64,000 nt of DNA from Clostridium sporogenes (GCF_001020205.1 NZ_CP011663.1:186001-250000), one strand, 5' to 3'. Positions 51,765 through 60,951 are shown, counted from the first letter of the stretch. Notes: generated by a model not told the origin, from the letters alone. Translations and numbers: made by a program.

Positions 51765-53709
51765 TTCTTTTCTTATGCTTAGAAAGAGAGTTTTTCTTAA
51801 CTTTTTTATTATTTTTACTAGTATCCTTATTTTTACCATTACTTTTATTGTAATAGTTATTGTTATTCTTAGAATTATTTTTTTTATAAGATTTTTTATG
51901 AGGTTTATTGTAAGGTATTAAACAATCAGATCCATTTCCTATTAAATCTTCTCTGTGAGCTTTTATTAAAGCTTCTTTTACTAGATCATAGTTATCAGGA
52001 ATAGAGAATTGTAATAATGCCCTTTGCATGCTTTTTTCTTTTTGATCTTTAGGTACATAAACTTTTTCCTCGGTTAAAGGATTTATTCCTGTATAATACA
52101 TAGTAGTTGATAAGCTACCAGGAGTAGGGTAAAAGTCTTGTACTTGTTCTGGAGTATAGCCCATTTTTTTTATATATTGAGCTAGTTCTATGGCAGCCTT
52201 TAAATCGCTACCAGGATGGCTAGACATTAAATAAGGAACTAAAAATTGATTTTTATGTATTTTTTTGTTTATATCATAATATTTTTTAACAAAAGAATCA
52301 TAAACATTTCTAGTAGGCTTACCCATTAAGCTTAGAACTTTATCACTTATATGTTCAGGAGCAACTTTTAATTGCCCACTTATATGATGTTCACATAATT
52401 CTTTAAAAAACTCATCGTTTTTATCATACATTAAATAATCAAATCTAATACCAGAACGTATAAATACTTTTTTTACATTAGGAATTTTTCTTACTTTTTT
52501 TAATAAACTTAAGTATTCTTTATGATCTACAATTAAGTTTTTGCAGGCTTTTGGGAATACACATTGTTTGTTTTTGCAAGTACCATGTTTTTCTTGAACT
52601 TTACAAGCCCTATGTCTAAAGTTAGCTGTAGGGCCACCTACATCATGTATATAGCCTTTGAAATCCTTCATATTAGTCATCATATTTGCTTCCTTCAAAA
52701 TAGAATCTTGACTTCTATTTTGAATAACCCTTCCTTGATGAAAGGTTAAGGCACAAAAAGAGCAACTTCCATAGCAGCCTCTATGGCTAGTAATTGAAAA
52801 TTTAACCTCTTTAATGGCAGGGATTCCACCTTCAGCTTCATACGTAGGATGATAAGTCCTAGCATATGGAAGTGCGTAAACTTCATCCATTTCTTCTTGA
52901 GATAGAGGTGGTTGGGGAGGATTCTGCACTACATATCTTTCTTTATGTTTCTGTACTAAGGTTTTACCCCTTATGGAATCCTGTTCATAATATTGTATTT
53001 TGTAAGCTTCTGCATAGGATTTTTTATTTGTAGAAACCTCTTCGAAGGATGGTATTTTGATATAATCTTTTAAAGAAGATATATCCTTTTCAATATATGC
53101 TGTACCCTTTACATTTTTTATATTATCTATTTTCATACCATATCTTAAAAGATTAGAAACTTGAACTATAGGTTTTTCTCCCATACCATATATTAACAAA
53201 TCAGCGCTAGAATCTTCTAGAATACTTCTTCTTACTGAGTTATCCCAATAATCATAATGGGCAAATCTTCTTAAGCTAGCTTCTATACCACCTATTATTA
53301 TAGGTGAATCTTTGAAAGCTTCCTTTATTTTATTACAGTAAACAACAACTGCTCTATCAGGTCTATACCCAGATTTTCCACCGGGGGAATAGAAGTCGTC
53401 ATGTCTTCTTTTTTTTGATGCAGTATAGTGATTTACCATAGAATCTATATTACCAGAGTTAACTAAAAATCCATATTTAGGTTTCCCTAGTTTTTTAAAA
53501 TCCTCTATGTTATTCCAATTAGGTTGAGCTATGATTCCCACAGTAAATCCTTCTCTTTCTAATACTCTTCCTATAATTGCAGTACCGAAGGATGGATGGT
53601 CTACATAAGCATCACCGGTTACTATTATAAAATCTAAAATATCTATATTTCTTTTTTTCAAATCCTCTTTACTTATGGGTAAAAAGTCCATACTATTCAA
53701 TATTTTCAT
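51760..53709 (-). CDS. YgiQ-family radical SAM protein
   Basis: This 649-residue protein has the YgiQ N-terminal domain (MDFLPISKEDLKKRNIDIL, DAYVDHPSFGTAIIGRVLE), a radical SAM cluster motif CYGSCSFCA, additional Cys motifs (HGTCKNKQCVFPKACKN) and a long Lys/Asn-rich tail. It is probably cytoplasmic and binds 4Fe-4S. The reaction is not known. The Shine-Dalgarno GGAG lies only two to three bases before the ATG at 53709, so a TTG three codons in (53700) may be the true start. Confidence 0.92.
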   Translation of the reverse strand: MKILNSMDFLPISKEDLKKRNIDILDFIIVTGDAYVDHPSFGTAIIGRVLEREGFTVGIIAQPNWNNIEDFKKLGKPKYGFLVNSGNIDSMVNHYTASKKRRHDDFYSPGGKSGYRPDRAVVVYCNKIKEAFKDSPIIIGGIEASLRRFAHYDYWDNSVRRSILEDSSADLLIYGMGEKPIVQVSNLLRYGMKIDNIKNVKGTAYIEKDISSLKDYIKIPSFEEVSTNKKSYAEAYKIQYYEQDSIRGKTLVQKHKERYVVQNPPQPPLSQEEMDEVYALPYARTYHPTYEAEGGIPAIKEVKFSITSHRGCYGSCSFCALTFHQGRVIQNRSQDSILKEANMMTNMKDFKGYIHDVGGPTANFRHRACKVQEKHGTCKNKQCVFPKACKNLIVDHKEYLSLLKKVRKIPNVKKVFIRSGIRFDYLMYDKNDEFFKELCEHHISGQLKVAPEHISDKVLSLMGKPTRNVYDSFVKKYYDINKKIHKNQFLVPYLMSSHPGSDLKAAIELAQYIKKMGYTPEQVQDFYPTPGSLSTTMYYTGINPLTEEKVYVPKDQKEKSMQRALLQFSIPDNYDLVKEALIKAHREDLIGNGSDCLIPYNKPHKKSYKKNNSKNNNNYYNKSNGKNKDTSKNNKKVKKNSLSKHKKRK

Positions 53710-53876
53710 TCTCCTATCTCAAATACGATTTTGTAATAATATTATTATACAGTTCATTTTGTTTAATATCAAAAATAATTTAAAAATAAGAAATACGGTA
53801 TAAAACCAAGATATATTAAAATAAAACAATATAAATTTAAATAATGAATAAATTTAAAAAAATTTGATAAATTCAG

Positions 53877-53905
53877 TTGCAAAACAAAGGTATAAACAAT
53901 ATAAT
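53877..53905 (+). promoter_or_regulatory. Sigma-A promoter of the M-box leader
   Basis: TTGCAA at 53877-53882 and TATAAT at 53900-53905 have a 17-bp spacer, about 20 bases before the riboswitch. Confidence 0.8.
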
Positions 53906-53929
53906 AAAAATATAAGGCAAAATGTTAAT

Positions 53930-54100
53930 AGTGTACGTTAGGTGAGGCTCCTATATAGATATACGCTACTGCCCGGAAACATCGAGAGATGCCAATGGGT
54001 CACCAGGTATTACCGAAGTAAGGTTTTACTTAATGTAGCTGGCTGTAGTCCAAAGCTATATAGTGCTAAAACTCAACGATTGATGTTAAAGTTTTAGTTA
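53930..54100 (+). promoter_or_regulatory. M-box (ykoK) magnesium riboswitch
   Basis: The leader contains the ykoK consensus in order: CGTTAGGTGAGGCTCCTATA, CGCTACTGCCC, CATCGAGAGATGCCAATGGG, TCACCAGG, TTACTTAATGTAGCTGG and AGTGCTAAAACTCAACGATT. High Mg2+ compacts this RNA and favours the terminator just downstream. Confidence 0.96.
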
Positions 54101-54109
54101 TGCATATAT

Positions 54110-54135
54110 AAGGAGCCTAATGGGCTCTTTTTGTT
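54110..54135 (+). terminator. M-box expression-platform terminator
   Basis: AGGAGCC and GGGCTCTT pair around a TAAT loop, followed by TTTTTG TTTT. Confidence 0.85.
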
Positions 54136-54162
54136 TTATAAATTTTTAGGATGGTGATATAA

Positions 54163-54237
54163 ATGGAAACTGGTCCGTATGATGGGAGCGTAGGCCAAAT
54201 AAAAATTATATTATTTTGTAGAGGAATATTTATTTAA
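54163..54237 (+). CDS. Possible 24-residue leader peptide between M-box and mgtE-like gene
   Basis: An ATG at 54163 follows GGATGGTGAT by four bases and opens 24 codons (METGPYDGSVGQ...) to TAA at 54235-54237. The first half is noticeably richer in G and C than its surroundings. A hairpin with arms AGGAATA...TTAAGC and GCTTAA...TATTCCT (about 54221-54270) spans the end of this frame and stops just before the mgtE-like Shine-Dalgarno. It could be a leader peptide or simply part of a structured leader. Confidence 0.4.
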   Translation: METGPYDGSVGQIKIILFCRGIFI

Positions 54238-54297
54238 GCAGAACTATTTATTTGTAGCTTAAGGTATTCCTTTACAAATGTGAAAGGAGGAATATTT

Positions 54298-55563
54298 ATG
54301 AAGAAGCTACAAAGTTTTTTCTTAAGTAAAATTATTAATAAAAGAGTTTATGATGAGTATGGTGACTATATAGGTAAGCTAATTGATATTTATGTAACTT
54401 CTGAGGATGATTATCCAAGAGCCATAGCCTATAAGATAAAAAAGGGAAGAGAATTAGCGAATTATGAGTTTAAAAACATTTCTTTTTATGATGATGATGG
54501 TAAAACTATTATAAAAGTAGTAGGAACTAGAGATATAATATTAAGAAAATATTCCTATTTATTGTCACAACATCTTTTAGATAAACAAATAATTGATATA
54601 AATGGCAAAAAGATGGTTAAAGTACATGACTTAAGAATTGGAGAAATTGCAGGAGAATATAAAGTAATAGCTGTGGATACAGGAGCACTAGCATTGAGTC
54701 GAAGAATAGGGATGGAAAATTTATTAAGAAGTATTTATAAAATATTTAATAAGAAAATAGAAGACACTTTAATAATGTGGGATAGTGTAGAATCTTTGGA
54801 AATGGTAAATAATAATTTGAAGTTATCTGTATCTTACCAAAAGCTCTCAACATTACATCCAGCAGATTTAGCAGATATTATAGAAGATATGAATGATAGT
54901 TATAGAAAATTAGTTTTTGAAAGCCTAGATGATGATTTAGCTGCAGATACTTTTGAAGAAATAGACTTAGAAGTAAAAACAGAAATGTTAGAAGAAATGA
55001 CTTCCTCTAAAAAAGCTGAAATTATATATAATATGTCAAAGGATGAGGCGGCAGATATATTGGCACAAATGAGAGAGGAAGAAGTGGAAGAAATTCTTTC
55101 TATTATGGAAGAAAGAGATGCTAAGGATATAAGGAAACTTATGGATTATAAGGAAGAAACTGCAGGAAGTATAATGAATAAAGATTTTATATCTTTTAAT
55201 GTAAACATAACTGCGGAAGAAACTATAGATTTATTAAGGGAAATAAAACCTAAGGATGAAGAATCTTATTATATATATATTGTAGATGAAAAAGAACAAC
55301 TAAAAGGAGCTGTATCCCTTACAGATTTAATAATATGTACCCCAGAAGCTAAATTAAAAGATATAATGGATAAGGATATAGTAAAAGTTAAAGATACAGA
55401 TCATATAAATGAAGCTGTAGAATTGGCAATAAAATATGATTTATTATCTATTCCTGTAGTTGAAGGAGAAAATAAATTATGTGGAACAATATCTATAGAT
55501 GATATTATAGAGGATGTATTTGCACCTATGTGGAGAAAGAAAGTTAAAATAGTGACAGTTTAA
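54298..55563 (+). CDS. Soluble MgtE-like protein: PRC barrel, MgtE N domain, CBS pair, no channel
   Basis: This 421-residue protein has a PRC-barrel-like start (KRVYDEYGDYIGKLIDIYV), an MgtE N-terminal superhelix (LHPADLADIIEDMNDSYRKL; EEVEEILSIMEERDAKDIRK) and a CBS pair (AGSIMNKDFISFNVNITAEE; LKDIMDKDIVKVKDTDHINE). It ends at residue 421 without the five-helix MgtE channel. It therefore cannot itself carry Mg2+ and more likely senses Mg2+ or gates a separate transporter. The M-box upstream ties it to Mg2+ shortage. AAAGGAGG supports ATG 54298. Confidence 0.9.
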   Translation: MKKLQSFFLSKIINKRVYDEYGDYIGKLIDIYVTSEDDYPRAIAYKIKKGRELANYEFKNISFYDDDGKTIIKVVGTRDIILRKYSYLLSQHLLDKQIIDINGKKMVKVHDLRIGEIAGEYKVIAVDTGALALSRRIGMENLLRSIYKIFNKKIEDTLIMWDSVESLEMVNNNLKLSVSYQKLSTLHPADLADIIEDMNDSYRKLVFESLDDDLAADTFEEIDLEVKTEMLEEMTSSKKAEIIYNMSKDEAADILAQMREEEVEEILSIMEERDAKDIRKLMDYKEETAGSIMNKDFISFNVNITAEETIDLLREIKPKDEESYYIYIVDEKEQLKGAVSLTDLIICTPEAKLKDIMDKDIVKVKDTDHINEAVELAIKYDLLSIPVVEGENKLCGTISIDDIIEDVFAPMWRKKVKIVTV

Positions 55564-55595
55564 GATATATTTATTATAAAAGATGGTGTCTTAAA

Positions 55596-55701
55596 ATATA
55601 TTTAAATTTAATATAAGAAATATAAAGAATACACGTAATAAACTTATTTGCATGTTTGTTACGTGTATTCTTTATATTTTTGTTGTTGAAATTAAATATA
55701 T
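55596..55701. repeat. Family A-like palindromic element, short copy A4
   Basis: The ends ATATATTTAAATTTAA (55596-55611) and TTGAAATTAAATATAT (55686-55701) are diverged versions of the family A ends. The centre is a strong hairpin: AAAGAATACACGTAA pairs with TTACGTGTATTCTTT. The layout matches copy A1 at 8756. It lies between the mgtE-like gene and sleB and could double as a terminator. Confidence 0.7.
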
Positions 55702-55792
55702 TTTATTTTGTAAAAGAGTATTTTTTATAATTTTATGCACAAACTAATTTTAAGATAAATAGCAAAACTATGGATTTTGTGGGAGGAGTATT

Positions 55793-56491
55793 ATGAGGAA
55801 AAATATATATTTAAAAAGAGCAATAATATATGTTTTAGCTATAATGTTAGCTTATGGCAGTACTACTCTTTATATATTACCTTATACAAATGCTACTAAA
55901 GCTGTAGCATATTATTATGGAAATAGAGGAGATACTATTTCACAGGTTCAAAGAAAACTTAAAGCCTGGGGGTATTATAATGGGGCAGTAGATGGAATAT
56001 TTGGCCATGGAACTTATACAGCTGTAAGAAGTTTTCAATCCAAAAATGGTTTGAAGGTAGATGGAATAATTGGAGATAAAACCTTAGCTGCACTTGGAAT
56101 AAATACTGGGGCATCATCAGGAGGAAGTGCAAGTTCTAATAACCAAGATGTTATGCTTTTAGCTAGACTTATAAATGGAGAAGCCAGAGGAGAACCTTAT
56201 GAAGGGCAGGTAGCAGTAGGAGCAGTAGTTTTAAATAGAACAAGGAATCCTAAATTTCCTAGTAGTGTGGCAGGAGTTATATATCAGCCAGGTGCATTTA
56301 CTGCCATAGTAGATGGTCAAATACATGCAAACATGGAACAAACTTCTATAAATGCAGCTAGAGATGCTTTAAATGGATGGGATCCATCTGGTGGTGCTAT
56401 GTATTACTTTAATCCTTCTACCGCTACAAGTTCTTGGATTTGGTCAAGACCATTAATAAAAGTAATAGGAAAACATAGATTTTGTAAATAA
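55793..56491 (+). CDS. sleB: Spore cortex-lytic enzyme SleB
   Basis: This 232-residue exported protein has an N-terminal hydrophobic signal segment, a peptidoglycan-binding domain (ISQVQRKLKAWGYYNGAVDG, VRSFQSKNGLKVDGIIG) and a C-terminal Hydrolase_2 domain (LARLINGEARGEPYEGQVAV, catalytic Glu; PGAFTAIVDGQ; GAMYYFNPSTATSSWIW). SleB is a lytic transglycosylase that degrades spore cortex during germination. GGGAGGAGT precedes the ATG. No ypeB gene follows, unlike in Bacillus. Confidence 0.93.
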   Translation: MRKNIYLKRAIIYVLAIMLAYGSTTLYILPYTNATKAVAYYYGNRGDTISQVQRKLKAWGYYNGAVDGIFGHGTYTAVRSFQSKNGLKVDGIIGDKTLAALGINTGASSGGSASSNNQDVMLLARLINGEARGEPYEGQVAVGAVVLNRTRNPKFPSSVAGVIYQPGAFTAIVDGQIHANMEQTSINAARDALNGWDPSGGAMYYFNPSTATSSWIWSRPLIKVIGKHRFCK

Positions 56492-56495
56492 GTAG

Positions 56496-56523
56496 TTGAC
56501 AAATTCAAAAAATATCATATAAT
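56496..56523 (+). promoter_or_regulatory. Sigma-A promoter of the cysK T-box leader
   Basis: TTGACA at 56496-56501 and TATAAT at 56518-56523, both perfect consensus, have a 16-bp spacer. The -35 begins five bases after the sleB stop. Confidence 0.9.
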
Positions 56524-56529
56524 TATATT

Positions 56530-56821
56530 ATAGAATTCATACTAAAATAGTCGGAAATAAAAACGTTGAAAAAGGAAAGTAGCATAATCAATCTTTTCAG
56601 AGAGGAAATTGTTTTGCTGGAAAATTTCTAAGGAAGGTTTATGTGAAGTGCCCTTTGGAGTTATGTACCGAATAAAGTAGGCTGCATCGGGTTCACCCGT
56701 TATAGTGATAGGGTATAAATTTATTAAGTACCTGATAAAGTGGGATTTTGATATCTAACTAGAGTGGAACCACGGAGAATATGCTTCGTCTCTATATTTT
56801 GTATAGAGATGGAGTTTTTTT
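56530..56821 (+). promoter_or_regulatory. T-box riboswitch (Cys) upstream of cysK
   Basis: The leader has a stem I region, a likely TGC (Cys) specifier at 56649-56651 in GAAGTGCCC, the T-box sequence AGAGTGGAACCACGG at 56761-56775, and a terminator GTCTCTATA.../TATAGAGAT with a T7 tail ending at 56821. Uncharged tRNA-Cys should allow read-through into cysK-cysE. Confidence 0.95.
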
Positions 56822-56854
56822 ATATTAAATTTATTTTAAAAAGGGGAGATTAAT

Positions 56855-57769
56855 ATGTTATATGAAAATTCTATAGGGCTTATAGGGAGCACGCCTATGT
56901 TTAAATTAAATAATATGAAAGAAGAAGATATGGCAGATGTTTATATAAAACTAGAAAAATTTAATCCTGGTGGTAGTATAAAGGATAGAGCAGCTTTGGG
57001 TATGATTGAAGAGGCAGAAAAAATGGGTAAAATAAAACCGGGAGATATAATAGTAGAACCTACTAGTGGAAATACAGGTATAGGACTTGCTATGGTAGGA
57101 AGATTAAAAGGTTATAAAGTCATTATTGTTATGCCAGATTCTATGAGTATAGAAAGAAGAAACATGATAAAGGCTTACGGAGCAGAATTGGTTCTTACAG
57201 AAGGAAATAAAGGAATGACAGGTGCTATAGAAAAGGCGGAAGAATTAGCTAGAGATAAAAAGGGTTATTTTATTCCTCAACAATTTTCAAATAGAGCTAA
57301 TTCAAAAAAGCATTATGAAACTACCGCTGTTGAGATATTAAAGGATGTAGAGAATCTAGATGTTTTTGTAGCTTCAGTAGGTACTGGAGGGACTATAGCA
57401 GGTATTGGAAGAAGATTAAAAGAGTTTAATAAGAATATAAAAGTTGTAGCTGTAGAACCTCATAATTCTCCAGTAATATCAGGAGGAAAGGCTGCACCGC
57501 ACAAAATACAAGGCATAGGAGCAGGATTTGTACCAGAGGTATATGAAAGAGATGTAGTAGATGAGGTAATGACTATAACAGATGAAGAATCCTATGAATA
57601 TGCAAGAAGATTTGGGACAGAAGAGGGAATATTAGTAGGTATATCTTCAGGAGCAAATATAGCAGCAGCTATAAAAATAGCTAAAAAATTAGGAAAAGGT
57701 AAAAAAGTTGTAACTGTAGCTCCAGATGGTGGAGAAAAATATATATCTACCGGATTATATGATAAATAA
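56855..57769 (+). CDS. cysK: Cysteine synthase (O-acetylserine sulfhydrylase)
   Basis: This 304-residue PLP enzyme condenses O-acetylserine and sulfide to cysteine. It has NPGGSIKDRAALGM with PLP Lys43, the substrate loop EPTSGNTGIGLAM, the phosphate loop VGTGGTIAGIGRRLKE and GISSGANIAAA. It is the first gene after the Cys T-box and is followed 15 bases later by cysE, so the pathway is controlled by cysteinyl-tRNA charging. The RBS is AAGGGGAG. Confidence 0.98.
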   Translation: MLYENSIGLIGSTPMFKLNNMKEEDMADVYIKLEKFNPGGSIKDRAALGMIEEAEKMGKIKPGDIIVEPTSGNTGIGLAMVGRLKGYKVIIVMPDSMSIERRNMIKAYGAELVLTEGNKGMTGAIEKAEELARDKKGYFIPQQFSNRANSKKHYETTAVEILKDVENLDVFVASVGTGGTIAGIGRRLKEFNKNIKVVAVEPHNSPVISGGKAAPHKIQGIGAGFVPEVYERDVVDEVMTITDEESYEYARRFGTEEGILVGISSGANIAAAIKIAKKLGKGKKVVTVAPDGGEKYISTGLYDK

Positions 57770-57784
57770 AAGAGGTGAATTATT

Positions 57785-58381
57785 ATGAAAAATCCTTTTA
57801 AAACTTTAATATACGATTTAAAAAATGCTAAGGAAAAAGATCCAGCTGCCCGAAATGTTTTAGAAGTTTTTATATTATATCCATTTATTCATGCTTTAAT
57901 AGCCTATAGAATATCCCACTTGTTTTATAAAGCACATTTATTTTTCTTAGCTAGACTTATTTCTCAAATATCAAGATTCTTTACAGGCATAGAGATTCAT
58001 CCAGGGGCAACTATAGGAAAAGGTCTTTTTATAGATCATGGCATGGGAGTTGTTATTGGTGAAACTGCGGAAGTTGGAGATAATGTAACTTTATACCATG
58101 GGGTAACTTTAGGTGGAACAGGAAAAGATAAAGGGAAGAGACACCCTACTGTAGGTAATAATGTTATAATAGGAAGTGGAGCAAAAGTACTAGGACCTAT
58201 AAATATAGGAGAAAATGTAAAAATAGGCGCTAATGCAGTGGTACTGCATCATATACCAGCTAATTCTACAGCGGTAGGTATACCAGCTAAGGTAGTAAGA
58301 TATGAAAAAAAGGCATCTGTTATAGAAATAAGAGATTATAATGGTGTTAAAAAAGTAATATACAACGATATGATAATATAG
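57785..58381 (+). CDS. cysE: Serine O-acetyltransferase
   Basis: This 198-residue hexapeptide-repeat acyltransferase makes O-acetylserine from serine and acetyl-CoA. It has IEIHPGATIGKGLFIDHGMG, VVIGETAEVGDNVTLYHGVT, and LGGTGKDKGKRHPTVGNNV with the left-handed helix repeats. The short N-terminal domain is typical of Firmicute CysE/EpsC. AGAGGTGAAT overlaps the cysK-cysE gap. It partners CysK, with which CysE often forms a complex. Confidence 0.97.
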   Translation: MKNPFKTLIYDLKNAKEKDPAARNVLEVFILYPFIHALIAYRISHLFYKAHLFFLARLISQISRFFTGIEIHPGATIGKGLFIDHGMGVVIGETAEVGDNVTLYHGVTLGGTGKDKGKRHPTVGNNVIIGSGAKVLGPINIGENVKIGANAVVLHHIPANSTAVGIPAKVVRYEKKASVIEIRDYNGVKKVIYNDMII

Positions 58382-58402
58382 TTTTTGGGAGAAAAGATTA
58401 AT

Positions 58403-59368
58403 ATGGATTGTAAGGAATCTGTAAGAGAATATTGCAGAAATTTAGGATTGGATTTAATAGGATTCACAAAGTGTAGGATTTTTCATGAGCTTATACGGGA
58501 ATTTACAGAAAGAAAAAATGAAAACAAACAAAATGAATTTGAAGGTAAAGATATAAATAAAAGAGTGAATCCATTTCAATATATGAGGGAGGGGAAAACA
58601 ATAATTTCTATTGCTTTTCCCTATTTGTTTAATTTAGATTATGAAAATAATATATATTTTTCAAAATATACTCAAGGTAGGGATTATCATACTATAGTAA
58701 ATGAATATTTAAAAAAAATATGTGAATTTATACAAAGTAAAGGTTACAGAGCAGAACATTTTGTAGATAGCAATGATCTGCCAGAAAGATATATTGCCTA
58801 TTTATGTGGTATAGGATTTATAGGAAAAAATAATATGCTTATTACAGAAAAATATGGTTCTTATGTATTTTTAGGCGAAATAATTACAGATATGGAAATC
58901 GATGAGGATGAACCAATGGAATGTAGATGTAAGGATTGCAATATATGTCTTAAAGCTTGTCCAACTAATTCTTTAGAAAATAAAGACCCTAATATATGTT
59001 TATCTTACATTACTCAAAAAAAGAATATAGAGGATGAATGGTTTGATAAACTAAAAGGAAGAATGTTTGGTTGTGATACTTGTCAAAGAGTATGTCCCTA
59101 TAATAAGAATATAAAAACTTCCAATATAGAAGGATTTAAGCCTTTTAATTTTATGGAAAATTTGGATTTAGAAGAGCTGATAAATGTTAACAATAAAGAA
59201 TTTAAAGAAAAATATAAACTAACATCCTGTGGTTGGAGAGGGAAGAGTATATTACAAAGAAATGCTTTAATTAATTGTATTAAAATGAATAAAGATATAG
59301 ATATACAGGAGAAAAATATAAAATCTCCCTATGTATTAGATTATTATCGTAGACTTTTAAAGAAATAA
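58403..59368 (+). CDS. queG: Epoxyqueuosine reductase, QueG family
   Basis: This 321-residue protein has the QueG N-terminal domain (LGLDLIGFTKC), FVDSNDLPERYIAYLCGIGF with the catalytic Asp region and GKNNMLI, followed by two 4Fe-4S motifs (CRCKDCNICLKACPTNSL; CDTCQRVCPYNKNI). QueG uses cobalamin to reduce epoxyqueuosine to queuosine in tRNA. ATG 58403, with GGGAG upstream, is preferred over TTG 58385. It follows cysE by 21 bases and may be in the same transcript. Confidence 0.93.
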   Translation: MDCKESVREYCRNLGLDLIGFTKCRIFHELIREFTERKNENKQNEFEGKDINKRVNPFQYMREGKTIISIAFPYLFNLDYENNIYFSKYTQGRDYHTIVNEYLKKICEFIQSKGYRAEHFVDSNDLPERYIAYLCGIGFIGKNNMLITEKYGSYVFLGEIITDMEIDEDEPMECRCKDCNICLKACPTNSLENKDPNICLSYITQKKNIEDEWFDKLKGRMFGCDTCQRVCPYNKNIKTSNIEGFKPFNFMENLDLEELINVNNKEFKEKYKLTSCGWRGKSILQRNALINCIKMNKDIDIQEKNIKSPYVLDYYRRLLKK

Positions 59369-59515
59369 TAATTATAATTTATTTAGAACAGTATTTATAA
59401 AGGTAAACTTAATTTAGACTGAATTTTTACTCTATGTAAATTTTAGTTAAACCAATCTAGATACTTTATAATTATTAATAATGAGACAAATTAGGAGCTT
59501 TGAGAGGTGTTATAA

Positions 59516-60217
59516 ATGATTTCTCCTACAATGACAAAAATAATAGGACATATGCCTAAGGGATTTTTAAAATTTTTATCACAAAAAATATTAAATAGAT
59601 ATATAAACAAATATGCTAATTTAACTATAAATGGTAAAGAAAACTTAAAAAATATAGATAAGCCAATTATTTTTATTTCTAACCATTTAAGTAATTCAGA
59701 TGCTTTAATTATAAATAAAGTATTAGAAGATCAAGATATAACTTTTATAGCAGGAGTTAAGCTAAAGGATAATTCTCTAACTAAACTTGGATTAGAAATA
59801 ACAAAAACTATACCAATAAAGCCAAACACTGCAGATAAAGAGGCTATATATAATATAGTAAAAACTTTAAAAGCAGGGAATAATATTTTAATATTCCCAG
59901 AAGGAACTAGAAGTAGAACTGCAAAATTAATGGAGCCTAAAAAAGGTGTAGTTTTGATACAAAAATTAAGTAAAGCTAATATAGTACCCTTAGGAATTAG
60001 TGGCACAGAAAAACTTTTACCTATAAATGATAAAGATATGGCTTTGGAGCGTTTTCAATTTGCTAATGTAGCAGTAAATATAGGTAAGGCGTTAGAATTA
60101 CCTAAAAAAAATAAAGAAGAATCAAAACATGAATACGAAGATAGACTTATGGATTATTTTATGGGGGAAATAGCTAAATTAATACCAAAAAAATATAGAG
60201 GAATATATGATAACTAA
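59516..60217 (+). CDS. plsC: 1-acyl-sn-glycerol-3-phosphate acyltransferase
   Basis: This 233-residue protein contains the acyltransferase catalytic motif NHLSNSDAL (NHx4D), a substrate motif FPEGTRSRTAKLMEPKKGVV and the later VPLGISGTE. PlsC converts lysophosphatidic acid to phosphatidic acid at the cytoplasmic membrane face. GAGAGGTGT precedes the ATG. The gene stands alone between queG and nth. Imperfect hairpins follow but no convincing terminator. Confidence 0.9.
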   Translation: MISPTMTKIIGHMPKGFLKFLSQKILNRYINKYANLTINGKENLKNIDKPIIFISNHLSNSDALIINKVLEDQDITFIAGVKLKDNSLTKLGLEITKTIPIKPNTADKEAIYNIVKTLKAGNNILIFPEGTRSRTAKLMEPKKGVVLIQKLSKANIVPLGISGTEKLLPINDKDMALERFQFANVAVNIGKALELPKKNKEESKHEYEDRLMDYFMGEIAKLIPKKYRGIYDN

Positions 60218-60309
60218 AACTTGTTTTAGTCGGAAGTTTAATAACAACTAAGACTTAGTTTAATAGGTGTTATTATTTATTAAACTAAAATTATGGGAGT
60301 GATCTTTAA

Positions 60310-60951
60310 TTGAATAATAATGAAATAAAAAATGTTATAGATATATTAATAGACACATATCCTGATGCTAATTGCGAACTAGAACATAGAAATCCCTTTG
60401 AACTTTTAATAGCTACAGTCTTATCTGCTCAAACTACAGATAAAAAAGTAAATGAGGTAACAAAGGAACTATTTAAAGAATATTCTACTCCTAAGGATTT
60501 TTTAAAATTAACAAGAGAAGAATTAGAGGAAAAAATCAAAAAAATAGGTCTATATAGAAATAAATCTAAGAATATATTATTACTTTGTAAAGAATTAGAA
60601 GAAAAATTTGAAAGTGAAGTCCCTAATGATTTTAATGACTTAACTTCACTACCAGGAGTAGGTAGAAAAACTGCTAATGTGGTTTTAGCAAATGCTTTTA
60701 AGGTACCTACTATAGCAGTAGATACTCATGTTTTTAGAGTATCTAACAGAATAGGATTGGTAGATGCCAGCAATGTATTAAAAACAGAGGAACAGTTACA
60801 ACAAGTTATACCCAAAAATCTATGGATATTAATGCATCATGTGCTAATATTTCATGGAAGAAGATGCTGTGTAGCTAGAAAACCTAAATGTGAAGAATGT
60901 ACTATAAAAAAATATTGCAAATATTATAATGAAGAGGTTAAACCATCTTAA
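60310..60951 (+). CDS. nth: Endonuclease III
   Basis: This 213-residue DNA glycosylase/AP lyase removes oxidised pyrimidines. It shows the helix-hairpin-helix LPGVGRKTANVVLANAF with catalytic Lys120, the GPD-loop equivalent VDTHVFRVSNRIGL with Asp138, and the C-X6-C-X2-C-X5-C cluster (Cys187, 194, 197, 203) for 4Fe-4S. It starts at TTG 60310 after GGGAGTGAT. Confidence 0.98.
   Translation: MNNNEIKNVIDILIDTYPDANCELEHRNPFELLIATVLSAQTTDKKVNEVTKELFKEYSTPKDFLKLTREELEEKIKKIGLYRNKSKNILLLCKELEEKFESEVPNDFNDLTSLPGVGRKTANVVLANAFKVPTIAVDTHVFRVSNRIGLVDASNVLKTEEQLQQVIPKNLWILMHHVLIFHGRRCCVARKPKCEECTIKKYCKYYNEEVKPS

Noticed and set aside
60219..60290. AAACTTGTTTTAG and AACTAAGACTTAGTT repeats after plsC as a terminator or mobile element
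   Set aside because: These are short AT-rich self-complementary stretches without defined ends, second copies or a T tail.
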